Shown: piece by piece, positions 1 to 7,777 of the stretch
Numbering within the stretch: position 1 is the first letter of the stretch
How the letters are laid out: the number at the start of each line of letters is the position of its first letter
From: Gonapodya sp. JEL0774
Taxonomy: Eukaryota > Monoblepharomycota > Monoblepharidomycetes > Monoblepharidales > Gonapodyaceae
Direction of reading: 5' to 3'
DNA length: 11,050 nt
Assembly (NCBI GenBank): GCA_027604505.1
Contig: JADIIX010000366.1
Span: forward strand, 1-11,050
The notes under the pieces: generated by a model
Databases searched by the model: none
What the model saw: the letters and a program-made list of their open reading frames with translations, nothing else
What the model was told of the DNA's origin: nothing
Translations under genes and position numbers: made by a program

Positions 1-3000
1 GCTTCCACGATCTTCCTAGGCGACGAGGCTGTAAATCACAAGTATCACTCACGCTATCCCTCCAAACTGCACGATGAGCACCTGGAGCAACACCACTGAG
101 GGAAGGATGACCATCATGTAGTAATTCGTGTGAATATTGGAGAATACGTTGATGTTGTTGTCCTTCCGGCGGGCGCTGGGGAAAACGTGAACAGTAGGTG
201 AGAAAACTGGGCGGGCACGACCCGGCTGGGGTTGTGCGAACGCTCAACTCACTTGATCATGTTGAACACCTGCATGAACACGAAAGTGTTGAAGACGGTC
301 GCTCTCAATTGTGTACTTTCGTCTTTGAGGGCGCTGGAAGCAGAACAAGCGGTGGGGACTCGATGAGGGGATATCCGAGGCAAGATGAAACCGCAAGCAA
401 TCACTCACTCTCGCCACAACTGTCCTTGAAGCGGCCAATTCGCGGGTGGAGAAACGTTTCTAAGATCTGCGGTGAGACCGCCCGCAGCGAGGAGATTTTG
501 GTATCTGATTTGGCAAGGCGGGGAGGGGCGGCGTAAGTGAACAAGAATTTCGGGCATGATCCACCAACAAAGCCACACTTACGAGAAGATTTGAGGTCCG
601 GCGTAAAGGATAACCATCGAGGCCACGACTTGGTAAAGTGCTTGGCCTGTAATGACGTCGTATGAGTCAGATAGCTGAGGCACCTGACTTCTTGAAACTG
701 CAAATGTGTGATTGAGTACCTACCAAGAATCATTTTCCACATAGTGATCGAGATCAGCGGGTCAGATTTCCTCTCGGGTGGTCGTTGCAAGAGGTCTGGT
801 GTGGGAGCCTCGGTGGCAAGTGCTTTGTACAGCAACCAAAAGAAATGGAATCATGTGTGAGATCCGGAGATCAAATACTCTAAACCCGGTAATCTTACCA
901 AGTGACGCTAAACTGTCCATGATGAGGTTGACCCAGAGCAATTGAGTGGCAGTCAGAGCCGATGATTCCGATCCATCGCTCATTGCGGAGATGAAGGTTA
1001 CCAGTACAGCGGTGACTGGATACACCACGACACCGTCAAACGGGGAGTCGCGGAACTGCTTTTACGAAACGTTTTGCTCACCGTTCACTGTCAGTTGGAA
1101 CTGCAAAAACTTCTTCACGGCATCATTGACCGCGCGACCCCACTTTGGAGTATGAAGAGACGACTCCATGTGAGCTAACGAGCTGAAATGAAAAAAGCCC
1201 AGTGACAACTGACCATGATCGCTTTGACAATAGATGTGAAGTTATCGTCCATCAAAACGATGCTAAATATTTATGCGACGGTTCGTCAAAATCTCGTCAA
1301 GTTGGTGGCACCTCGCCGGAGAGGCTTACCTGCTGGCTTCTTTCGCCACTTCAGTTCCTGCAATACCCATGCTGAAACCAACGTCTGCGGCTTTGAGAGC
1401 AGGCCCATCGTTTGTACCTTTTCGGTAAACAAAGATCCATTTAGCCTATTGAACGCACCATAATGCACTTGATGACCCTCAACTCACCGTCACCAGTTAC
1501 TGCGACTGTCTCGCCGAGAGCTTTCAATCGAGTGACTAGAATCTGTTTGTCCAGCGGGGAACTTCTCGCGAGAACTCTCAAGGAAGGAATAATCTTGTCC
1601 ATCTCTGCTTGTGAGAGCACGCGGAAGTCGCTTCCTTCCATCGCCAGCCCACCGGGAGATAGAATACCGCACTTGTTTGCGATCGCCTTGGCGGTGACAA
1701 TGTTGTCACCGGTGACCATGCGAACTGTGACACCAGCATCTTTACAACTTTGCACGGCCTCGGGGACACCAGGGCGAAGAGGGTCTTCGATTCCAACGAC
1801 TCCGAGCAATGTGCAGTGCTTCTTAGCGAGGTTCTCGAAGCCAACGTCGGACCCAAGAGCGTCTTTCCTGAAGTCATCGTTTCCAGCAACTTGATCGGCT
1901 TCCTGTTTTGATTTGAAGACCGGGATGATGGTTCCAGATACAAGGACTTCGAACTCCTCCTCAGACAGGTCCCGGTACGCCATGCCGATCGTGCGAAGAC
2001 TCTGCTCGGCGTAGTTGTTGATGGTGGCATTGACCTGAGCAGATGCGGAGCTATCCAACGTGCTGATCGAGAAGGTCGAGGAAGCGCTGTCGAGTGTGGC
2101 GATCTTGTCGCAGAAGCTGAGCACGATCTCGGAAGCGCCTTTCACGTATACTCGATAGAAGGATTTACCGTCTGCTTTCCGATATGGGTGGAGACTGTTG
2201 TCGATCTTGATCGCTACAGCCATGCATTTCCGTTCGGATGAGAACGGGAAGTTGGCCACTGTCTTCAGGTGAGAGGCAGCGCGGGAACTCCTGTATGTGC
2301 CGGCGGGTGTAAATTTGGCGATCCAGTCCACGAGAGCAGTTTCTGTCTTGGAACCTTCACGACGAGATGAAACGTAAAATATGAGATGTAAAATGGTACG
2401 ATGGGACATATACGCAGAGTGTATACACGTACCAACGAACTCGAGCGCCCCAGTCTTTTCATTCTTGCCCTCGAACACCGTGGAATTGAGATTGACTCCT
2501 TCGACCAAGATTTGCATAAACGATTGCACAGAGAAACTGGATGCAGGGGAAGAGCTCGAAGCAGGTGTGGCGTCAATGGCTAGGCGAGCGATTTCCTCGT
2601 CGCCAGAGAAGGAAAGAGTTTGGCCGATGGTACCGGCTACAACCGTCATACGATTCTGAGTCTGTCACAAGAAACAAAGGTATGGATCAGCGATTGGCTA
2701 GGTTACAGTTCCGGATCGTCTCTGCGAACGACAAGACGCACCAAAGTTCCCGTCTTATCCGAGCACACAGTGGTGGCTCCACCCATGGTTTCACACGCGC
2801 TGAGGACACGGACGAGGTTGTTGTCTTTGAGCATTCTGGTTGTTCCGTAGGCTAGGGACAATGTTACGGCGAGAGGGAGGCCTTCGGGGACCGCTGAAGA
2901 GGTGACAGCGATCGCATACGGTGACAAGGTGAGTGCGAGGGAGTTGGTCCGAGAAGTAAATGTGACAAACTCACCTACTACGATGATGGTGATGGAGGTG

Positions 3001-4663
3001 ACGATGACGCTTACCAAACGGGCGACGGCTTCAGTGGCACACTGGGGGTGGGAGCGGTGAGGTCTGTTGTGTTCACATGCCCCACGAATCAAGCCCACGA
3101 CAGTGGGATCTCACCTCATCCACAGCACAATCCTGTCCGAACCCTTCCCGCGTCGCCACGGTGATGCAGTACTTGATGAAGAGGACCACGAAGATCAACA
3201 CGGCGATGGTGGCTCCGATCTTGGCGATGCGCTCGGCGAGGAGATCGAGCTTGACCTGAAGGGGGGTTTCTTCTTGTGGGGTGCGGAGACCTGAAGAGGG
3301 ACAATATAGACATTCAGTCGGTGTTGAAGGGGGACGAACAGGAACTGGACGTGACCACACACCCATCATCGTCCGTCCAAAGTAGCTGTTCGTGCCCACC
3401 GCACAAACCACGAATTTCCCCGTTCCCTCCAAAACTTTACTCCCGCTGAGCAAGAACGGGTCGACCTTTTTGGCACCACCTTGCGCGTTGAGCGCGGGTC
3501 CCAACACGACATCTTTCCTGACGGCGTCGGATTCACCCGTGGCGGCGGATTCGTCGCAGCGGATTTGGTCGCCCTGGATGAGTACACCGTCTGCGGGGGG
3601 TACGTCGCCCGGTTCGAGGAGGCAGATGTCCCCGACGACCAGATCGAAGACTGAGATGAGGACGGTTTCGCCGCCACGAATGACCTGCGAGACAAAGTAA
3701 CGAGATTGCCGCATAAGAAAATTAAAAGTGACATGCCGGTGCTAGTATAGTTGCATGAGCAATACCTTGATCTGTCGTTCGTCCTTCTTGTCGCTCAGTT
3801 TTCGGAACTGCTTTTCCTTTTGCCAATCGTTGATGGATCCAGTCAGAACGACGATGATCACCGCGATGATACTAGATCGTGGTCAGGAGATAGTCGTTAG
3901 CCGATGACATTACTTCAGGATATAATGATCCTTACATTGCGACTCCTTCAATCCAATGCGTTTTGGGCTCTCCATTGTCCTTGGCGGTGGGTCCAAAGTC
4001 CTGGAACAATCCGACTGCGAGTGAGACGATGGCGGCCACTGAGAGGAGAATCTATTTTGTGAGGGCCAAAGTAAGGACGCATTGGATCGAAACCGAAACG
4101 AAAACACAGGTGTTGGTTGGTAAAGATGATGTCGACGCGGATGAGTGATCTTTCCTCACCAGAATTTTGTCTTTGAAAGCTTCGAGCATGAGCACGAAGA
4201 TGGATTTGGGTTTTACACCCGGAAGCCGATTCTCTCCGAAGAGTTGTCTCCGTCGAGCGGGACTGAGGACCTGCGACACAGGCCAATCGCCAAGGATTAG
4301 AAACATCGGGCTTGTGTCAATGTCAAGAGGTTGTGGACCAACTGATTCGCCAAGCGACATCACTGCACTCACCGTCTCCCCCCGCTCCTCTACATCCTGC
4401 TCTCGTCCGACTCCCTCCCCAGTAGCATCATCCTCGCGATCTTCCCCGTCCAGTCCTCGCTCGGGATTCACTTGAAGCTCCTTGAGGAGCCCCTGCAATC
4501 CACCGAATCGTGAGAGGAGCAGGTCGACATTTTTGGGATCGAAGAGGCGTTCGAGGTCGGTGGATTCGACGGTGAAAGGGGAACTGGAGGTGGAGGATGG
4601 ATGGACGGGATCGGGATCGGTGGTGTTGTTTGGTTGGTGATTTGTAGGTTGTGGATGCGACAT
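1..4663 (-). CDS. P2B-type calcium-transporting ATPase (PMC1/PMCA family), multi-exon, 3' end outside the window
   Basis: This is an ATP-driven Ca2+ pump that moves cytosolic Ca2+ into the vacuole or out of the cell. Exons read on the minus strand: 4663-4373, 4270-4160, 4051-3936, 3871-3766, 3684-3363, 3290-3115, 3041-2975, 2893-2742, 2661-2433, 2354-1488, 1417-1330, 1262-1214, 1142-1082, 1015-899, 822-724, 646-583, 504-409, 333-253, 175-53, then perhaps 15-1. All 18 complete introns keep phase and give about 1071 residues. Visible motifs are TGES (257-260, actuator), PEGLP in M4 (399-403), CSDKTGTL with phospho-acceptor D442, KGASE (595-599, nucleotide binding), DPLRPGV (714-720), MVTGDN (736-741), [11 protein letters not shown] (810-820) and the M6 Ca2+ site VNLIMD (N908, D912). 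TPLQVKL before M3 is typical of P2B pumps. Nine membrane segments are seen; M10 and the tail are missing. The N-terminus (to about residue 97) is Ser/Pro- and acidic-rich, and no calmodulin site is visible there. Fungal members are usually vacuolar, so the location is inferred. Exon 11 to 12 gives EASS where EASD is common. All catalytic motifs are intact. Confidence 0.95.
4271..4372 (-). other. Intron 1 of the Ca2+-ATPase gene (102 nt, in frame, no stop)
   Basis: The donor is GTGAGT and the acceptor is TCGCAG, with a branch-like CTAATCC about 25 nt before the acceptor. Its length is a multiple of three and it has no in-frame stop, so naive translation adds 34 residues. Removing it joins an acidic linker ending RGET to [17 protein letters not shown], which is the spacing expected before M1 in this family. 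Its intron status is therefore well supported, although retention would not break the frame. Confidence 0.85.
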
Positions 4664-5216
4664 AATTGTTCAACGATGATTGCGATGGAGTATCGAATCC
4701 TTGATAAGAGCGCTTTTCTCACCTGGCGCGCAAATTACTCAGGGGACACCAAGGCGAAAACGATGTCCTGTCGTCATTTTTGCGTTGGTGGGATTCTGCA
4801 AGGGTCCATGGAACCCGTACCTGATCATGATTTGCGTCTGTCGGGTCCCCTGCTCAATCTCAGTCCATCGAAACTGCACAACGCGTGTACAATTCACAAC
4901 TGTTCAATCGGAAGACTGCAGAGGGCGATTGATTGCGTCCGGGGGTTGCAGTTGATGAAAGAAAACACGCTCACGTCAGTTGCCGGCCGAACGGACAAAG
5001 TGATTTGGTGTGGCAACTTAGCACGTTGAATCAGTCCAACTCAGCTCAGCATACTCAAGAAGAAGCCCAATTTATATTACGTTTGCGTCTGTCCCATTTC
5101 CATAGTCTTCCTGGGGCATAATATTGGTCGGCATCTGAGCAAGTATCCACTCGACCATTCGCTCGATCACTTTATGATAGCACGCACCCCTTGGCCCATG
5201 CTCGAACAGGTATGCA
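4664..5216 (-). promoter_or_regulatory. Upstream region of the Ca2+-ATPase gene; no gene seen
   Basis: This stretch lies 5' of the pump start codon. The ATG at 4663-4661 is preceded on the minus strand by an A/T-rich context (CAATT), favourable for initiation. A TATAAA-like string on the minus strand at 5076-5071 is about 410 bp upstream, too far to be a confident TATA box unless a 5' UTR intron exists. I found no clear calcineurin-response (Crz1-type) element by eye. Open frames on the plus strand here have no recognisable domain and are probably chance. Confidence 0.4.
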
Positions 5217-5383
5217 TAGCTCTTCTAGTACCCTTTTGCTCGAGGGGTGAATGGCCACTTTGGCCACTTTTTGATCACTCTCTTGCGGGCCTACTTCCGT
5301 CTCATGGAACAAATATCCAGTTGGACGTTACAGCACGTTGCGCAATCCAACACACACTCCATTAGAAAGACTGATTCAGTTGG

Positions 5384-5389
5384 TTTATT
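5384..5389 (-). terminator. Candidate ancestral polyadenylation signal of gene A (AATAAA), now displaced
   Basis: AATAAA reads on the minus strand within CCCAAATAAACC. If the element at 5433-7761 and one ATT copy are removed, it would sit roughly 50 nt after the gene A stop codon, a normal distance. With the element in place it is almost 2.4 kb away. The hexamer is seen directly; its former role is inferred from the position and from gene B, which has its own AATAAA just past its stop. Confidence 0.45.
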
Positions 5390-5429
5390 TGGGTTTGAAC
5401 ATGTTGTGTTTTGGATTTTGTGCGCTGTT

Positions 5430-5432
5430 ATT
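5430..5432. repeat. Target site duplication, left copy (ATT)
   Basis: The trinucleotide ATT directly precedes the left terminus CACTGG and is repeated directly after the right terminus at 7762-7764. A 3-bp match alone is weak; it counts here because it abuts both inverted termini exactly. Confidence 0.65.
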
Positions 5433-5444
5433 CACTGGGAATAA
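5433..5444 (+). repeat. Left terminal inverted repeat of the CACTA-like element
   Basis: The sequence is CACTGGGAATAA. It pairs with the reverse complement of 7750-7761 with two mismatches. Similarity then fades until the shared GTTACCATTG block (5452-5461). Confidence 0.65.
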
Positions 5445-5452
5445 CTGGGCCG

Positions 5453-5731
5453 TTACCATTGCAGGTAATTCATCGGTAATCTGCGGATTACCGTCCCGAT
5501 ACCCACCCTCGTACCATCCATCGGTAATCTGGCGACTTCGCAGGATGGTAACGGGGGGTGGGTATTCTAGGCAATATACCAAGTGGTAATATATTGTGAT
5601 TTTGATCGTCGTCCCAAAATGCCACGTTCGCGGTAATTTGAACTAAATTCTGCCGGAAATACCATTTCAGTACCATTTGTGGTAGAATTTGGTTTTCCAT
5701 TGCCCGGAAGCATTTTTATTATTCGTGGTAA
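5453..5731. repeat. Left subterminal GGTAA/TTACC array
   Basis: There are nine copies of GGTAA or TTACC, starting at 5453, 5464, 5475, 5488, 5523, 5547, 5585, 5632 and 5727. Several form inverted pairs: TTACC-6-GGTAA (5453-5468), GGTAAT-6-ATTACC (5475-5492), TACC-AAG-TGGTA (5577-5588) and TACCA-4-TGGTA (5671-5684). About one would be expected by chance in this length. The arrangement suggests binding sites for a transposase. Confidence 0.75.
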
Positions 5732-5759
5732 ACATCTATGTAGTACACAACGGCTCAAC

Positions 5760-7500
5760 TAATATATGAAGAAAACCCACTCTGGCGGTAGAATACTCTG
5801 TTAAGCGAACAAATGATTCCAAAACAGCTATTCCTTGCCTGACTCACCTGCGTGCCCGATTCTGCCACCATGCCTCGACAGGCGCCGACCCTGAATATAC
5901 CCAACGCAATTGAGCGATGCTACGTTGCTTTAGTAGAGAGACAATTAAAGAATTGATCAATCTGAAGCAATATTGATTGACAACATCTCTCACCATGTAA
6001 ACTGCTGGTGGCATACAGTCATACTGGGCCTTTCGCGATCACAGTGTCGTCATTGGCAGTTCCCTGAGGGAGGGACAAAAGATGAAGATCTGAGTTTTAT
6101 CAACTCCGTCACAGTTTCATAAGTTGCTGTGCTTACCGTCAGTTCACGTCACACGGTCTCCAGAGTTGCATCGCAGAATGAACGCACTGTAGTGTGAGAT
6201 ATGGCAGCAATGGGGTATGAAAGGAGTTACAAAATATACTGAGCGTCAGGTATATGAGAGTCCAATCACTATTGGTCACCCACCAATCTTTACAAACGCG
6301 ATGCCCAACGAACTCAGTAGAAAGTCTTTCGGTAAAGGACGGTGATTAGAGCAGTACACACCCTTGAAAGAAGAGAGAAGCACATCATCATGAGAGACCG
6401 CTTACCCAACCCAGGTGACATTTGTTCCCCACGAAGTTCCGGCGCAGGACTGTTGAATTGAGAAAAGACAAATGGAAGAGCGTCAATGTAACAGAACCGA
6501 GGACCTATCTTCCACGCTACAACAACCTACTTTGAGCGGAAATGCTATGAGTTTGCTCAGATGTGGTGTTCAGATGAGAATATGCCAGTAATCAAAATGA
6601 TATGGAGGAACGGGAAAGGAACAAGGAACACCATCCCTCATCACAAGAGACCTACCTATGCAGTCAAACGCAATGTGATCTCACTCAAAACGAATGCAAG
6701 AGCGCGCTTCAGCCCGTTCGCTGGTCGCGGAGATCCTGGTGATCGAGACAATGCGAATCGGGTGGCAGTTGCCAACGAGCAGCCGCAGTCGCTCACCTTG
6801 CTCTGCGAGTCCAAGCATCATTTGTTTCATTGCCCATGTAGCGTCTTTGCCAGAGAATCAGAGATGTTGAATGATGGAAGTCGTGGGTCAAATATGAGTT
6901 GTGTGAAAATTTCTTCACAGGACAAAATCTGCACATCCGTACTGAGAATTTCTACATGCTGAGGCCATGCAAATTTCTTCACATGGACGAATATTTTTAC
7001 ATGCTGAGGCCATGCAAATTTCTTCACATTGGTATCAAGCTTATAATGTCACCGCATCGGGGGTACTGCAATGGCTATTCGGCTTTGCTTGCGCCTTGAG
7101 AGCATTCCCTTCACATTTACCATTCACCAGTTGGATAAAGTGGCACAGCCGTCCCATCTCTTGTGGGCCGACCCCATCATCGGATTGCGTCGTGATGACT
7201 TGATGCGCTGGAAACCTCTTGCAAGGGAACAGAGCAGTCTACTGGCATCAGATTCATCTGATATGCGACTGGTAAGTTCTCATTGCTCTTCCGTCATGGT
7301 GTTGTGTAAGGTTGCCCGGTGGACAAACTTGCGGTGTGCGTGCGCCGCGGTGCATGGCAGACAGGGTGGATACTGTGCTACCCACTGGATTCGGGTGAGC
7401 AAATGGTGAAAGATGTTTTTGCTATCACCATCACTAATTCCCATAGCCGATGGAAAATGGAATAGGAATGGGAGTGGTTATTGTGCGACTTCATCACCAC
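5760..7500. other. Interior of the CACTA-like element; no intact coding region
   Basis: Open frames on both strands are short and overlap each other, and none shows a transposase core (DDE/D), zinc finger or other known domain. The longest on the plus strand (6561-6962, 133 codons, and 7071-7409, 112 codons) have no recognisable similarity. On the minus strand several GTGAGN and GTAAGN donors pair with YAG acceptors at 60-100 nt spacing, suggesting a decayed spliced gene or a spliced non-coding RNA. A 45-bp repeat lies at 6953-7029. Confidence 0.5.
6953..7029. repeat. Tandem repeat, two 32-bp identical blocks at 45-bp spacing
   Basis: The block from TACATGCTGAGG through TTCTTCACAT occupies 6953-6984 and again 6998-7029 without a mismatch. 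The 13 bp between them is not repeated. A third, partial copy (AAATTTCTTCACA followed by GGAC) occurs upstream at 6907-6923, at a different spacing. On the minus strand the 45-bp period gives a 15-residue repeat containing KKFAWPQHV, in an open frame of 66 codons (7027-6827). I do not regard that frame as a gene. Confidence 0.85.
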
Positions 7501-7514
7501 ACAGGACGGTGCAT

Positions 7515-7728
7515 GGTAAAGCGATAGGGATCAAGCAGGGTAATTACGATTTTACCATTCATATTACCCAGTGGTAAAAAAAACGAATGGTAATTCGAAG
7601 TTTACCCATCTATAAATACACCAAGTGGTATTTTGGGGGTGGTTTCGCATGGGTAAACACAGATTCCCATGGGGTAATTACATCAGAAACCATCCGTGGT
7701 GTATTTTACAATGGTAACAGGTCGGTAA
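7515..7728. repeat. Right subterminal GGTAA/TTACC array
   Basis: There are eleven copies, starting at 7515, 7539, 7552, 7564, 7573, 7589, 7602, 7652, 7673, 7713 and 7724. Inverted pairs include TTACC-4-GGTAA at 7564-7577. The string ACCAAGTGGTA near 7620 repeats one at 5578 in the left array. The element interior (about 5760-7500) has only about five scattered copies, so the density is confined to the two ends. Confidence 0.75.
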
Positions 7729-7749
7729 CGCGACATGGGAACAACTAGA

Positions 7750-7761
7750 TTTTTTCCAGTG
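7750..7761 (-). repeat. Right terminal inverted repeat of the CACTA-like element
   Basis: On the minus strand it reads CACTGGAAAAAA, inverted relative to the left end. It is the element boundary closest to ankyrin gene A, whose stop codon ends 11 bp outside it. Confidence 0.65.
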
Positions 7762-7764
7762 ATT
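7762..7764. repeat. Target site duplication, right copy (ATT)
   Basis: This ATT directly follows the right terminus CCAGTG (ending at 7761) and matches the copy at 5430-5432. It lies 8 bp from the gene A stop codon. Confidence 0.65.
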
Positions 7765-7771
7765 CCGCTAC

Positions 7772-7777
7772 TTTAAT
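7772..7777 (-). terminator. Possible variant polyadenylation hexamer ATTAAA overlapping the gene A stop
   Basis: ATTAAA reads on the minus strand across the stop codon (AAT TAA A). If used, cleavage 10-30 nt later would fall inside the transposon terminus. The match is short and could be chance. It is noted because the ancestral AATAAA is now about 2.4 kb away. Confidence 0.2.

Larger units (their letters stand above)
5217..5432 (-). repeat. Displaced 3' flank of ankyrin gene A, duplicated copy of 9100-9310
   Basis: The segment resembles the 3' flank of ankyrin gene B. The best block is 5295-5336, which matches 9173-9214 at 37 of 42 positions without gaps. Similarity continues more loosely on both sides, for example ATTCAGTT and ACATGTT in the same order. 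In gene B this flank lies directly after the coding region. Here it is separated from the gene A stop codon by the transposon at 5433-7761. This places the right edge of the tandem duplication unit and shows where the element entered. Confidence 0.75.
5433..7761. mobile_element. CACTA-like (EnSpm superfamily) non-autonomous DNA transposon
   Basis: The element is 2329 bp. The left end begins CACTGGGAATAA and the right end, read on the minus strand, begins CACTGGAAAAAA, agreeing at 10 of the first 12 positions. The flanking trinucleotide ATT occurs immediately outside both ends (5430-5432 and 7762-7764), which fits the 3-bp target duplication of CACTA elements. Both ends share GTTACCATTG slightly further in (5452-5461 and 7718-7709 minus). 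Both subterminal zones are packed with GGTAA/TTACC, as CACTA transposases bind arrays of short subterminal repeats. No transposase or other recognisable protein domain is readable inside, so it would need a partner element to move. The superfamily call rests on termini, duplication length and architecture only. Confidence 0.75.

Noticed and set aside
1441-2649. The 402-codon uninterrupted minus-strand frame as a single exon
   Set aside because: It runs through intron 2432-2355, and at its end through the intron donor at 1487. Splicing there restores GSKTE and the invariant [10 protein letters not shown].
4601-5029. Plus-strand open frame of 142 codons upstream of the calcium pump
   Set aside because: It begins antisense to pump exon 1, overlaps another open frame (4680-4955) and has no recognisable domain.
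5071-5076. TATAAA on the minus strand as the calcium pump TATA box
   Set aside because: It is about 410 bp from the start codon, in an A/T-rich patch, with nothing else to support it.
6561-6962. Plus-strand open frame of 133 codons in the element interior
   Set aside because: It lies opposite the splice-like minus-strand pieces, has unremarkable composition and no known motif, and no clear start context.
7071-7409. Plus-strand open frame of 112 codons inside the transposon, with a GTAAGT donor at 7271
   Set aside because: A second frame (6967-7203) overlaps it, no domain is recognisable, and no exon could be joined to it with confidence.
5433-7761. LTR retrotransposon, Helitron or hAT element as alternatives for the insertion
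   Set aside because: There are no long direct terminal repeats, the ends are inverted CACTGG rather than TC...CTRR, and the flanking duplication is 3 bp rather than 5 or 8 bp.
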